Source of the DNA: Isochrysis galbana
Lineage: Eukaryota; Haptophyta; Isochrysidales; Isochrysidaceae
Reading direction: 5' to 3'
Length of the DNA: 64,000 nucleotides
Assembly: GCA_018136815.1 (NCBI GenBank)
Contig: CM030934.1
Span: 206,627 to 270,626 of the forward strand
Shown: positions 11,611 to 23,467 of the stretch, piece after piece
How the letters are laid out: every line of letters starts with the position of its first letter
Position numbering within the stretch: position 1 is the first letter of the stretch
The notes under the pieces: model-generated
What the model saw: the letters and a program-made list of their open reading frames with translations, nothing else
Database searches by the model: none
What the model was told of the DNA's origin: nothing
Made by a program: the position numbers and the translations under genes

Positions 11611-12599
11611 AAGATTCGGGGCTAAAACACCTACTACTACTACTACTAGCTACTAACGTCCGGCTTCTACTTCTACTTCTAACGCCTACTTACTATCTAC
11701 CATCCGACACCGCCACCGTTCCTATAATAAAAAAATTCCAACTGGGAAGATGCGCACCTGCACTGAGCCGCTGGCCGCTGGCCGATGCCGCACACCGACG
11801 CATGGCGAAGACGCAGGTGAAGATGTCCCTGCAGGCCCTGCAGAGACCCCGGCAGAGCCCGGGGGCGGGCGGGCGGGTCATCTGAGCGCCCCGGCTTGCA
11901 TTCATGGTCATGTCTGGGGCCTAGGCTCCTTCAGAAGGCGAAGGGGTAGCGTTGCGCACTCCCGGGGTTGCTGGAGTGCTGCAGCGACAAACTGCGAGGA
12001 TGCTGCTGAGGCCGTAGAGGTCGCCAGTCGAGCGCCCGAAGTCAATGGTGTCGCAGATTTGGCACAACCAGTGGTGAATCAGGCGCTCTCCGGCTGGGCT
12101 CCTTCAGAAGGCGAAGGCTTAGCGTCACGCATTCCCAGTGTTGCGGGAGTGCTGCAGCTTGCGAGAGTGCTGCAGCGACGAACGGCCCGGATGCTGCCGG
12201 GGCAGCAGAGGTGGCCCTTTGCACGCCCGACTTCAGCAGTGGCGCAGAAACGCCGCCGATGAACGGGGAGGGCGGGATGCGCATAGCGGACGCCGATCGA
12301 GACGCCTGCACGAGCGGTGGCATGGATGCATCTGCTGCTGCAGGTGTGCCAACGCCTGCGTCGAGCTGTAGTGGCAGCGGGACGAGTGCACGTGCTCCGA
12401 TAATCTCAAACCTTATGAGCAGCGAGCGTCGGCGCAAAAGGCAGGCCATAGATGCTTCGGTAACTTGGCTTGCAGCCCGGTCTGCTCTTGTCTCGTGCCA
12501 GCTTGTTGCTCTCCAAAGCCCGCCGCCGTCCGCTGACGTGTCTGCTGCACCTTCACAAGACTGCTTTGCAGAGTGCTCACCCTGCGACCCTGCGAATCA
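11611..12599. other. Region with an internal ~173-bp duplication, no recognised gene
   Basis: Two diverged copies of a segment beginning GGCTCCTTCAGAAGGCGAAG start at 11924 and 12097 (period 173 bp). A plus-strand frame at 12211-12639 gives an Ala/Ser-rich peptide that could be coding, but I cannot place it in a family. It borders the LINE fragment and may belong to a mobile element. Confidence 0.4.
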
Positions 12600-13606
12600 G
12601 AGCAGGAAGTGGGCATGTGGGCATGGGAGAAGGGGATGAAGTCTGGGCTGCTAGGTCCACCGTTCCCCCCGTTCTTCAAGACGTTTCTCGTCTCACCCAG
12701 ACGGCATCTGTCGAGGTCGGTAAGGGGTCGTTCGGTTAATGTGATTTCGAGGGCGGGTTCCCGCCTCGACTCTTTCGGAGAGTACAGCCAAGAGTAGTAT
12801 CTTCTGAATTCTCTCCGGATACCGTCGTCGGTCGTGGTCGTGTTGTGGTCGGCGTGTCTAGGGTTGTTCCAATCGCAGGTCTTGTAGATCTCTTTGATGT
12901 TTCCGTTCCATCTTTGTTGTGCGAGCTTCCTGAAGAATTCCTTGGAGTGAAGATCTTCGTGGCGGAGCTTAGCGTACAGGGGGAGATGTCTCAGAGGAGT
13001 TTTGCTCCTTTCTTCCGCTAGCTCTCTATTGGTATCTGCGATCTCTCTTGTGAGGTTCGCGTACGGGCCCTTTTTAATTAGTTTTATGTTGAGTAGTGCT
13101 ATTTTCTTTTCCAGATCAGATTGGATGGTGGGTTTTCTTCGAGCGCGCGTTTCCTCCCTCAAGAATGTGGCGACGAGCGCTTTCGCATGGGCCCACTCGC
13201 CGGCCAGGTCACCGCCTCCCAGCGCGTTTTCCTTTGCTCTACGGAAGAGGAGTTCTATCACCCTCGTGGCCCCCTCCTCGCGGATGATCGCGGTGTCAAT
13301 GGGGAGGTCGTAATTGCGGTCCGGGTTGTAGCTTGGCGTCTCGAACGCGGCTAGCAGCGGTAAGTGGTCAGAGGTCGCCTTGCCTGTGAACAGGTCCGGG
13401 CTGGGCCCCATCTTGTGATCTTGTGCCATTGAAATTTGTCGGTGGCTAGGTTGTGGTATAGTCTGTCTATCCTCGTGTGAAGCAGTATCTCCATTAAAGT
13501 GGGAACTGGGGAAGGGGAAAGGGGTTGAAGGTGGTTAAGGTTGGGTAGTAGGGAGGCACATAAGCATGCTGCCTCCAGCCACACATGTAGCGGGGATTTT
13601 TAAGAA
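12600..13606. mobile_element. LINE fragment with inverted 5' part (twin-priming type)
   Basis: The minus-strand frames encode the end of an apurinic-type endonuclease (RIDRLYHNLATDKFQWHK, then SDHLPLLAAF) and the endonuclease-RT linker up to about 12610. A frameshift lies near 13430. Directly beyond it, 13500-13606 is the LINE 3' untranslated end in the opposite (plus) orientation, finishing TTAAGAAGATTTTTTT as in the copies at 38.6 and 26.6 kb. A 3' end in one orientation joined to an inverted upstream segment is the classical product of twin priming. The copy has no intact RT and is dead. Confidence 0.72.
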
Positions 13607-13918
13607 GATTTTTTTATGTCTTATGTCGTGTGTATGTGTATGTGTATGGGCGTATGCAAGGCCGCATGCGTAGTATTCTGATTCTACTGCTCATTCGCGG
13701 TCTGGCGACTTCGCTTATTGCAACGCACAACGCGCTGATGGAATGGTGGTGATGGAAGGGGAAACAAGCACAAGGACAACATGGGCAACACGACTAGGCG
13801 CCGCCATTTGGTAAAGCTCAATAGAGGCTCAACCGGCAACCCAAAGGGGCCAACAATGTGCCGCGCATGATCTAGATGGCAACTAACCAGACATTTCCCC
13901 TGGCATAGCACGCTCGCG
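13607..13918. other. Short intergenic region, nothing recognised
   Basis: TGTATG-type simple sequence follows the LINE end. The remainder would include the 3' untranslated region of the TRM9-like gene. Confidence 0.4.
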
Positions 13919-15318
13919 CTACTTGGCACCTGCAGGGCGCAGCTCCTCAAGCATCGCAGCGAGTGCATCATATTGCGCCTCTCGTTGCGTTTTGTCGCCA
14001 GCGGCTGCAATCGCCTCCACCTGCCGTAGCATCGCGCCCACGTGCGCCAGCACGGCGGCCTCCACATCCCCAGACTCTCCAATGGCCTGTTCCATGGCAA
14101 AGACCGTCGTCGATGACGCACTAGCCGCGCCGCCCTTCGGTCCCTCATCACCTTTGCATTGTCTGTGTCGCGTCTTGCATGGTGTGCCATGCACCGGCAC
14201 TCGTTCACCCGACAAGGTCAACTTTTCGATCACAGCACACCAGTTGCCGGTGTCGTAGTACTCCTCGACGATGGCACTACCCCCGACAGCTTCCAAGAGC
14301 TCGCGCAGCTCGCCATCCTTATAGACGTGGCAGTAGCGTTGGAAGACAGTGGCCCGCTTCGAGGCATCATAGACACCTCCGGCCGCGTTTTCGAGCTCCG
14401 GGTTGCGATGTGGCGTTTGATCTCGCTGATGGAATGGGACGAGCACGTCGCGGGAGGCAAAGTCGTGACCTGCGATCGCAGTTGCGTGAGCAGCAGCGAG
14501 AGCCATGATGGAAAGCGCGCCGACGGGGTTGAGCGTCCCATGAGTTGAAGCAGCCGCGCTAAGCGAGACTACGCAAGCCAGGAAGGCACACCTGAGCGAC
14601 CGTCATGCTGCTCAAGCGCCCATGCGTAGAAGAGTGCTCGTCCACCCGGCCGGAGCACGCGCAGCGTCTCGGCGACAAGCAGCTTCCGCCGTTCAAATGA
14701 GGAGATGTGGTGCAGTACCGCGATGCTGAGTGCGGCGTCAAACGCGTTATCACGGTATGGGAGTGAGAGGCAATCCGCAACCACACTCTGCGTGGACAGA
14801 TAAGTTGGGTGAAGTCAGCACAAATGCTGTTGCGGCCCAATCGGCAAACGAGCACCAGCCAAGCATGGCGGCCGACTGAGCGAGTGGCCTGCGCACCTCG
14901 AGCTGCATCTGGGCAGCCGCAATCCTCACGAGCTCCACACTAAAGTCGCAACCGATCGCGGCATGCCCCGCCTCACGGAAGGCAGGCGCGAGCTTTCCGT
15001 TACCGCAACCGAGGTCCGCGACGAGCGAACCAGCGGGCAGGCTGCTCACGAAGTCGACGACGCGAGGCCACGCCTTGTAGCGGGTGCCGTGCCACTGCCA
15101 AGCGATGGCGTCGTACACGCGCTGCACATGCTGCCTGAAGTGCACACGGAGCGCGGGAACCTCGGAAGGAGTGGAAAGAGGCGTTTGGGTGCGCACAGCG
15201 CGCAGGCGCACCGCTCGAGCTCCGCCCCGTCCGCCAGCGCCGTCTCCGCCACCGGCGCGTTACGACGGTTCGGAGTGCTCGCTGCCCCCGCCGCCGCCGC
15301 CGACGACGACGACGACAT
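13919..15318 (-). CDS. TRM9: TRM9/ALKBH8-type tRNA (5-carboxymethyluridine-34) methyltransferase
   Basis: Class I SAM-dependent methyltransferase that would complete mcm5U at the wobble position of tRNAs, normally working with TRM112. The inferred exons are 15318-15212, 15134-14897, 14787-14592 and 14469-13919, with GT-AG introns of 77, 109 and 122 nt whose phases all agree, giving 363 aa. Visible landmarks: the N-terminal RQHVQRVYDAIAWQW..TRYKAWP block typical of the family (residues 36-59), SAM motif I VADLGCGNG (74-82), the acidic GCDFS loop (97-101), the DCLSLPYRDNAFDAALSIAV block (120-139), VLHHISSFERR, the LRPGGRALFYAWALEQ motif (160-175), and the C-terminal YCHVYKDGELRELL...YYDTGNWCAVIEK. 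Intron 1 is convincing because it reconstructs the conserved ERQHV...VYDAIA segment. No AlkB domain is visible, so this is the stand-alone TRM9 form. Confidence 0.9.
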
Positions 15319-15771
15319 GGCCGTCACTTGCTCGCGCGGGCTCGCTATCTATTCCTTCATTCACAGTGTATTCACAACCCCGAGAATCCCGTCCCTCTGC
15401 CCCGACCGTTCCCCCTCCCATAAACTTGCCGCACGGCGCACGGCGCTGAATGTACACGAAGCATAAGACCTCTCCCACCATTCTGCTCTCCTGAGCGCAT
15501 CGCACGGATGCGTTGGGTGAGATGGGGAGGGTTGTGCCCTCCGGCTAAGGTCTCAGGTCCTATCGCGCTGGCTGCCAGGGAGCAGCCAGCAGCCATGGCG
15601 GCAACAAAAAGCAGTGTGGTCATAACAGTCAGAGAGTCAGCAGATGCTAGAGTGATAGGGGGCAGAACCTGGGACACCTGGGGGCACTAGGGATCTCACG
15701 AAGATGCCCCTGGGGCACGGTGATTCTACAACACTCACAACACGTACAAACCCTTGCACATATACATATAT
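15319..15771. other. Intergenic region between TRM9-like gene and copia remnant
   Basis: It contains the divergent upstream region of the TRM9-like gene, and a short TATA-like ATATACATATAT stretch near 15760-15772. No gene is seen. Confidence 0.4.
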
Positions 15772-16420
15772 CTAGTATCTAGGGGTGGGGAGGGCTCGTT
15801 TCGCTACGAGGTCGCGGAGGAAAGCAGCGGCGCGCATTATGTGCTTGGTTTTCTTGAAGGCAACGGGGTCAAGGGACATGTTGATGGCGGACTTGGAGTC
15901 GGAGCAGAGAAGGGTAGGGCCATGCGGCGGCAGAGATAGAGATAGGTTGACAAGCAATTCCCGGATGAAGAGGATGTCGCGGGCTGCAAGCATGGCACCG
16001 AAGTACTCGGCCTCGGCGCTCGACAACGAAACGGAGCGTTGGGTCTTGGAGAACTCGTGGATGGGACAGCCGTACAGGAAAAAGATGGCGCCCGTACAGG
16101 AGAAGCGAGACTCCCAATTTGAGTCGACATGGACTAAAAAGGGCATCGAGGGGTCCGGGCGAAAGAGCAAAGCAAAGGTGGAAGAGTCACGCACGTAGCA
16201 GCGGGCGGACGCGGACGGCAGCGGCGATGTACGTAGGACTAGGGTTGGTCATGAAGCGTGATAGCTGCAAGGCAGCATATGCGAGATCTGGCCTAGACAT
16301 GTTAGCAAGCCAGAGGAGGCCCCCTGACGATGGCCATATGGGTGTCGCATTCGGAGGCCATGGATTCAAAAGCAGGGGAGCCGGGCGTGTGTGAATCGTG
16401 AATCAGATGGATCGATGTGG
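15772..16420 (-). mobile_element. Ty1/copia retrotransposon remnant (RT end and RNase H)
   Basis: The 15772-16194 frame matches the C-terminal RNase H part of copia polyproteins: VHVDSNW, CTGAIFFLYGCPI, the SSAEAEYFGAMLAARD block, SDSKSAINMSLDPVAFKKTKHI and a natural stop. Just upstream, in shifted frames, are GLLWLANMSRPDLAYA and LSRFMTNPSPTY, the segment that normally lies between RT and RNase H. At least two frameshifts (near 16200 and 16320) and the absence of gag, integrase and LTRs show a dead 5'-truncated copy. Confidence 0.85.
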
Positions 16421-16932
16421 AGTGCTGCACGAGCCGGATTCGACAGCGGCGTGCGCTAGCGGTTGGTTGACCAGCTTCGATAACGCCGAAGCAGCGCGAA
16501 AAGCACGGTTTGCGCGCGCACAAGCGACCACGAAGTCATGAAATGGAGTCAATGAATGAGAAGAACACCTAATCCCGCCTGGCTATGCTGGCCTTGTGGC
16601 AGTGACAAACATACCCTCGCATACTCTCCGCACTAACCAAACAATCAATCGACCCATAAACCGTCCCTCATCAATCTACACGATCGTCTACTGCACATGA
16701 ACTTTGACCGCCCAGTCAGCATGAGGAACGGAATGGATGAACAGATTTCGGAAGGAAGGCGTCCTTCCCGTAGCACAGACCGGCACGCAGCATCGGCAGA
16801 TCTATGCGCGTTTTCAATGGACTCGACAAAATGTTGTCGTGCAAAATGGGGGTGCTCATGGAAGGCTCAATCCTGGCATCTGGGATTCATTGGCGCAACC
16901 CACAGGTGTGGTATCCATGGGCGACCACCAAG
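16421..16932. other. Intergenic region, nothing recognised
   Basis: It separates the copia remnant from the 3' end of the RING gene. Plus-strand frames from 16697 onward are shadows of the RING gene exons. Confidence 0.4.
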
Positions 16933-18145
16933 TCAGACGAGGGCTGGCGGGACGATTGGTTGCGAGTCCTCAGGGCAACAGTCGGAGCACTCGCTCAACC
17001 AGTGCTCAATGCACGCGGCATGGAAAGCGTGCGTACAAGGAAGTGTGCGGCATATGTCCTTCGGCCGCAAGGGTTCGAGACAAATGCAGCATGGCGCCCG
17101 CCGCCTCGCCTCTGTGCACTTGCCCTGGATGTTGCGTTTGCCGTGGCCGAGCACGGAAGAGCACTTGCTCATTGCGCAATTTTTCAGTGGGGCGTCGCCG
17201 GCTGTTTCACTTGAAGCAAGCACACCGTTGGTGCGCTCGCTGGAGGGCTCATCCGAAGCAATGGACCAAGTTGGCGCGTACGCATCGATGACGTCGATGG
17301 GCAGAGTCTTTGGCTTCACCTGCACCAACGGCAAGAGGTGCTCAGAGCGGGCATGTCCAATCACCCGCTGGACGCGACTCTCAATGTTATTGTTGTGTTG
17401 GTGCTATCTGTCAAGGGCTCATAAGATAGTCGCCTGGGAAGCATACCGTAGCATCGAGGTTGCGTAGCACGTCGTAGTCCTCAGGTGTGATGTCACGGTG
17501 CTGCAAATGGGCAAAGATCATGTACGAATTGAGGTCCATGCCTAAGGACTTGGCGAGCTCCTCTCTCTCCTTCTGGCTCGCATGCTGCGAAAAGTGCGCA
17601 GGCGGTCGGGATGGTGAGCATCCGTCAGCCCCCACCGTTGGATCGTGTGGAGGATGTGCAAGCACGCACCATGTGGAAGCGCAGGAACGATGACGCAGAT
17701 ATTATGTCTGAACGAGCCTGGTTTCCTTGCGTGCTGGCCCGGCTGGTGTCGGTGGTTCGACTCTTCGACTTGAGCGCAGCGGCTGCGCTGTCGGTAGACA
17801 TCCAGCGAACAATGCCATCTAAATGATTGGTGGGCAGGGGAGGCAGATTGGCGAGGGCAGCCACCGGGCGGAAGTATGACCCATGATGGTCGGATGTGCC
17901 AGATCCGAAGTGCCCACACGGTCAGGACGGCGAGCAGGGCGAGTCACGTGCAACAGCAGGCTCTCACCGATCTGGCGCTGCAGCGTGCTCAAGAAGCCCT
18001 TGGAGGCTGCGCCGTCAGCCTTGGAGTGTGCGTCTTGCGCAGCCGGCTTCTTTGTGCGCAGCCGCCACCACTTGGTCGCCGGCTTTGCCATGCTCGTGCT
18101 GGCGGGTGCAGGAAGTGGAGGAGTGCTCTCGATTGCGCTCGCCAT
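16933..18145 (-). CDS. RING-H2 zinc-finger protein, putative E3 ubiquitin ligase
   Basis: The inferred exons are 18145-17968, 17818-17670, 17584-17447 and 17319-16933. The GT-AG introns (149, 85 and 127 nt) all keep frame, giving 283 aa. The C-terminus has a canonical C3H2C3 RING (about residues 232-269): CCIC, then CTHAFHAAC, then CSDC, with 14 residues between the second and third ligands. A central block [19 protein letters not shown], whose last residues lie at the exon 3/4 junction, resembles a motif I associate with protist RING proteins (from memory). RING-H2 proteins usually recruit an E2 and transfer ubiquitin; the substrate is unknown. The N-terminus is low-complexity and basic, with no clear membrane segment. 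A (CT)n microsatellite begins only 27 bp upstream of the start codon. Exon joins are inferred but mutually consistent. Confidence 0.84.
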
Positions 18146-18168
18146 CGGTCGCCAGCAACTCGGTTCTC

Positions 18169-19610
<1,442 letters not shown>

Positions 19611-20095
19611 ACTTCGAGGGCGCGGCGGACGGCGGACGTTGCTGCCCGTCGCTTTGAGTGGGCCATGCGTGGTTTTCTACCCACAACCGCGACCAAGGAT
19701 GGGCAGCTTACCCCCTCCACCTCCACAAGACAAGATTTCTTGCGTAAAATTTACGGCCAAGTTTCGAACGTAAGAGTTGGCTGTGTCCGACCCGCCACAT
19801 GACAACTCTCGTTTTTACGAAACTATTACGAGGAGAGCTATCTCGATGGAGTGGCCTTCCGGTGCCTTTCTTCTCTTCTCTCTTCTCCTCGCTTCCCTCT
19901 CGTAGAGCTAGAGGAAGAGAGCGCGGCCGGCAGCGATGGCATCCGCACCATGCGGTCGCAGTGGTGGCATCGGGAAGGGGCATCCGGGACTAGCTTGGAG
20001 CTTGGCGCGTGGGTGGCCTCAGCGATGGCACTTGGGTGCAGGCCGTCGCGGCGTCGCGGCCGCTGCGGGCGTCGTGCAGTCGGATCTGTTACACC
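19611..20095. other. Intergenic region up to the MITE
   Basis: No coding sequence recognised. It includes the 8-bp target-site copy GTTACACC at 20088-20095 of the adjacent MITE. Confidence 0.4.
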
Positions 20096-20279
20096 CCTAG
20101 ATGGGAAATACGGTGCGGGGGCCTGAAAATACAGCCAAATACATTGTATTTGGCCTCCGGCCAAATACATTTCAAATACATTCGAGGCCTACAACCCAGG
20201 ACACGCTTCAAATACAGCCAAAATACATAGTGTATTTGGTCTCTAGCCAAATACGGTAAATACGTATTTCCCATCTAGG
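20096..20279. mobile_element. hAT-like MITE, copy 1
   Basis: A 184-bp element with perfect terminal inverted repeats: CCTAGATGGGAAATACG at the left end, its reverse complement at the right. The flanks are GTTACACC (20088-20095) and GTTCCACC (20280-20287), an 8-bp duplication with one mismatch. The interior holds further CCAAATACA/TGTATTTGG inverted repeats. An 8-bp duplication is the mark of hAT transposases. There is no coding capacity. A second copy lies at 33613-33795. Confidence 0.87.
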
Positions 20280-20384
20280 GTTCCACCCTCCACCCACTGA
20301 ACTGGGCACATCGACTGCGGCGACCGCGTCGGTTCATCCCTCGATCAAACGATTGGTGGCGCGGCTCAACACTCGCTCTCTTCA

Positions 20385-20745
20385 TGTCCCCAAGTGGCCT
20401 GCAGGGACCTGGGAGCACAGCTCAGGGGTCAGGGGACAGGTGAGGCTGGAACATGGCCCTTGCCCCTCCTGCCTCTCCCTCGCTGGCGCTCCGAGCCCCT
20501 ACGGGTCGACTGGAGCTGGCTGGGGGGTCTTGAACAGGGGGGCCCAGGGGAGGAGGGACTGGTCAGAGGGATGGGTAGGCCACGACGGGCCAGGGCGGGC
20601 GAGTCAGGCGGGCCTGTGGGGAGAGGGATGAGCCATCAGGCGTGCCAGGAGAGTGGGTGGATCCTCCCCATGGCAGGGGAGGAGTGGAGGGGGGGGGGGG
20701 GGGGGCTCGTGCCCCCCCATGGGCGAACTAAGTATAAACTTAGTT
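20385..20745 (-). mobile_element. Repeat A, partial copy
   Basis: It matches the 8350-8730 part of the complete copy, including CTGCCTCTCCCTCGCTGGCG, CTCGTGCCCCCCATGG and the end CAAGTATAAACT-like sequence (here CTAAGTATAAACTTAGTT). It is truncated on the left and directly followed by a LINE reverse-transcriptase fragment. Confidence 0.68.
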
Positions 20746-20764
20746 GTGAGCCAAAATTCTAACT

Positions 20765-21000
20765 AACAGACTTAGCAGCAAAGTGATAGGAAAAATAATA
20801 TCGGAAAACCAACTGGGGTTCGTGCCTAGGAGACTCATTAGAGAGGCCACGCACCACGCACCTCCTCCAACTCACCAGTGCATACCTTGACGACGAGAAC
20901 GGAGATCCGGGCCTACTACTAGCCCTCGACTGGGAGAAAGCCTTCGATAGAGTGAGTTGGGAGTTCTATCATCTATCATCTGGCCCTCGTCAACAAGCTT
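20765..21000 (+). mobile_element. LINE reverse-transcriptase fragment, interrupted by a gap
   Basis: Two neighbouring frames give KVIGKIISENQLGFVPRRLI and then LLQLTSAYLDDENGDPGL followed by LDWEKAFDRVSWEFYH. They align with the same part of the 38.6-42.9 kb LINE (QVGFVPRRMIGEATHLL, AIDWEKAFDRVSWDYYH). One frameshift lies near 20865. The continuation is lost in the N gap. Confidence 0.85.
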
Positions 21001-21100
21001 NNNNNNNNNNNNNNNNNNNNNNNNNNNNNNNNNNNNNNNNNNNNNNNNNNNNNNNNNNNNNNNNNNNNNNNNNNNNNNNNNNNNNNNNNNNNNNNNNNNN
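21001..21100. other. Assembly gap (100 N)
   Basis: Exactly 100 N, a conventional placeholder for a scaffold gap of unknown size. A LINE fragment abuts it on the left and a Ty3/gypsy fragment on the right, so mobile DNA probably caused the gap. Confidence 0.99.
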
Positions 21101-22310
21101 GGACCGACTCCCTACACGCGAGACTATTGACAGCTCTCCGCTCGTCATCCCTCAAGTAGAGAGGCCGAAATCCGACCACACCATCGCGGTTACGGTGGCC
21201 AATACTGACCCCAAACCACTACACCTTCCGTCGTTCCATCCTGTAGCTTCGCTACAAGTTCGATTCAAGATTCACGCTGGAACTTATCACCGCGTCGGTG
21301 ACAATAACTCGCCGGATGTGATTGAGTCGCTCAACGAGGACCAACGCAAGCTCCTCGAGGCAGCCAAGATCGACCCCGAGGGCCGTCTCTCGATGCCCCA
21401 ACGTGAACAAGTTCGTCGTCTACTGGCCCGACGTATCGCTGCTTTCGCAATTGACCCGACTAACCCGAATCACACTCACGTGATGGAGGTAGAGCTACCG
21501 CTCAACCCCGGAGCCGAAGCTCACCGTCACGCACCGTCTAGAGTTGGACGAGAGGGTGAGAAGATCATAGAGGACGAAGTTTGCAAGATGGAGTCCGCGG
21601 GCATCATTAGGAAATCAAATTCGTCGTGGGCCTCTCGAGTCGTGTTAGTCACTGAGAAGGATGGCTCCGTACGTTTCTGCGTAGACTATCGCGACGTCAA
21701 CTCCAAGCTTCGTCTAGAAGACAGCCCTCTTCCCCTCACGGTAGAAGCCATCGACCGATTGTCGTCCGGTCAAGGCAACCTCGATTCTCTATTCCTTTGC
21801 ACCCTGGACCTGGCATCTGGTTTCTGGGGTATACCGATCAAAGAATCCGATAAACATATCACCGCGTTCACTACTCATCGCGGCAAGTACGAGTTCAATT
21901 ACTTGCCTTTCGGTGTTCAATCCGGTCCCTCGTATATGTGCCGCCTCATGGACGCCGTTCTCGGTGGGCTGGCATGGGAGATTTGTATGCCATACTTGGA
22001 TGATGTCGGCGCCTGGTCGACAGGTGTAGGTGACTCGCTGCAGGCCAGGGAAGAGTCGTCATTCCAACAAATGTTACACCGTCTTGATCTTGTCTTGGAA
22101 CGTCTCATCTGGGCGGGCCTCACTTGCAAGATGTCGAAATGCGTTTTCTTTGCCACCTCGGCTGAATATCTCGGCCACGTTGTTTCGCGTGAAGGTCTTC
22201 GGATGGATCCCAAGAAAGTGGAAGCTGTCCTCACGCGGAAAGTTGTCAGAGCTTGGACCGCGCCCCACCGACCGCGCAGCTCAGAGATCTTCCGCGTTAT
22301 GGGTAGGCGG
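21101..22310 (+). mobile_element. Ty3/gypsy retrotransposon pol fragment (reverse transcriptase)
   Basis: An open frame from the gap to about 22300 encodes the linker and RT of a Ty3/gypsy polyprotein. It has HTHVMEVELPLNPGAEAHRH, EVCKMESAGIIRKSNSSWAS, VLVTEKDGSVRFCVDYRDVN, LCTLDLASGFWGIPI, FNYLPFGVQSGP, the catalytic YLDDVGAWS, and the YLGHVVSREGLRMDPKKVEAV end. The RT core is intact in this copy. After a shift near 22260 a short LRDLPRYG piece remains, and then the element stops. Protease, RNase H, integrase and LTRs are not visible; the 5' part may lie in the gap. Confidence 0.92.
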
Positions 22311-23467
22311 GATCAAGAGCGCCGCGGCCGGCTGCTCCTACCCTCCGGCCTGCCTGCCTCCGGCCTCCTCTCTCTCCCTGCTCCGTCGACTCTCCGTCCG
22401 TCGACTCTCCGCCCGCCCCCTCCGTCCGTCGACTTCTCTCCGCCCGCCCCCTCCGCCCCTCCGCCCCCTCCGCCCCCTCCGCCCCTCCGCCTCTCCCCTG
22501 CTTTCGCCCCAAATCTAAAAAGTTCGGACGGCCATGCCCACCAGCGCTGCATCAGACGCTCACTCCAATGCCCCACACGAAGAGCGCTTCAAGCGCAAGC
22601 GCAACCAGGGGGTGACCGACTCGGAGGGCATCAATTGCTCATGGAAGCGATTCTCCTGGTCGTGCTTTCCAATCTACTCGTCGATTGCCGCCTCAGCTGG
22701 CAATGGGACGGGCACGCGTATGTAGTATCGGCCCTCCTCAACGGGAGCGCATCGCGAACCTGTTCCGACAGCTGGGCATAGACTTCGTGGAGGAAACGCC
22801 CTGGTGATTGTCGGGGGGCGGTAGCGGTAGCCGGGATTCAACAATCGAAACGTTTTACAACAAAAAAAAACTGGCACCGAATGAAGGCAAGGCGCCTTGC
22901 TTTCAAGGTCGTTTGCCTTCATTTGGTACCCGGTTGGAAAGGGCGCGCAGCCGCCCTTGCTGACCAAGCGGAAGAGGAGCATTCCTGAGAGGGGGTTGCC
23001 TCGCACAACCCCAACGCGGCAACCTGAGGAGGCCTCCCGCTTGGCCGAGACGGCAGCAACCTCGCTAGCCAACTCCACCTCGCCCTGCCGCCGGCGGCGT
23101 GCGTGCGGCGTCCCGCCTGGGTCGGGTGAAGGCACACCGGCCGGAGTCAGCCGACCACGTCAAGTGGCTAGGCGTGTGTGTGTGTGTGTGCGCGGGGTTT
23201 GTCACGTCGGGCGTCAGAGACGGTGGGGTGTAGCGTCAGCGCTTGGGTGTGACGGCGCATGGAGAGCGCTCCGAGTATCAAGGGGTACGCCTCGGCACGT
23301 CAGGGGAGGCACCAAAAACACACGGACATACACGCTACGAGGCGGAGGGGCGGAGGGGCGGAGGGGCGGAGAGTCGACGGAGCGGCGAAGAGCCCGCCGA
23401 CGGAAAGACGACCCGACCCTCGTGAGCCATCCCCCCCCTTCCCCCTCATGATGGCCCGCTACGAGCA
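22311..23467. other. Region with CCGCCCCCT-type minisatellite, no gene
   Basis: 22370-22500 is a pyrimidine-rich minisatellite with CCGCCCCCTCCG and GTCGACTCTCCG units. A shorter purine-strand version (GGAGGGGCGGAGGGGCGG, GAGTCGACGGAG) appears inverted at 23339-23400. A (GT)n run lies near 23176-23190. A 63-codon frame at 22534-22725 is not convincing. Confidence 0.5.

Noticed and set aside
12211-12639. 142-codon plus-strand Ala/Ser-rich frame
   Set aside because: It overlaps the LINE-derived region and has no recognised domain; it could be chance in GC-rich sequence.
16697-17467. 256-codon plus-strand frame
   Set aside because: It is antisense to the RING gene exons and introns and shows no family features.
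20952-22781. Single 609-codon protein spanning the N gap
   Set aside because: The left part is LINE reverse transcriptase and the right part Ty3/gypsy; the apparent continuity is produced by translating 100 N.
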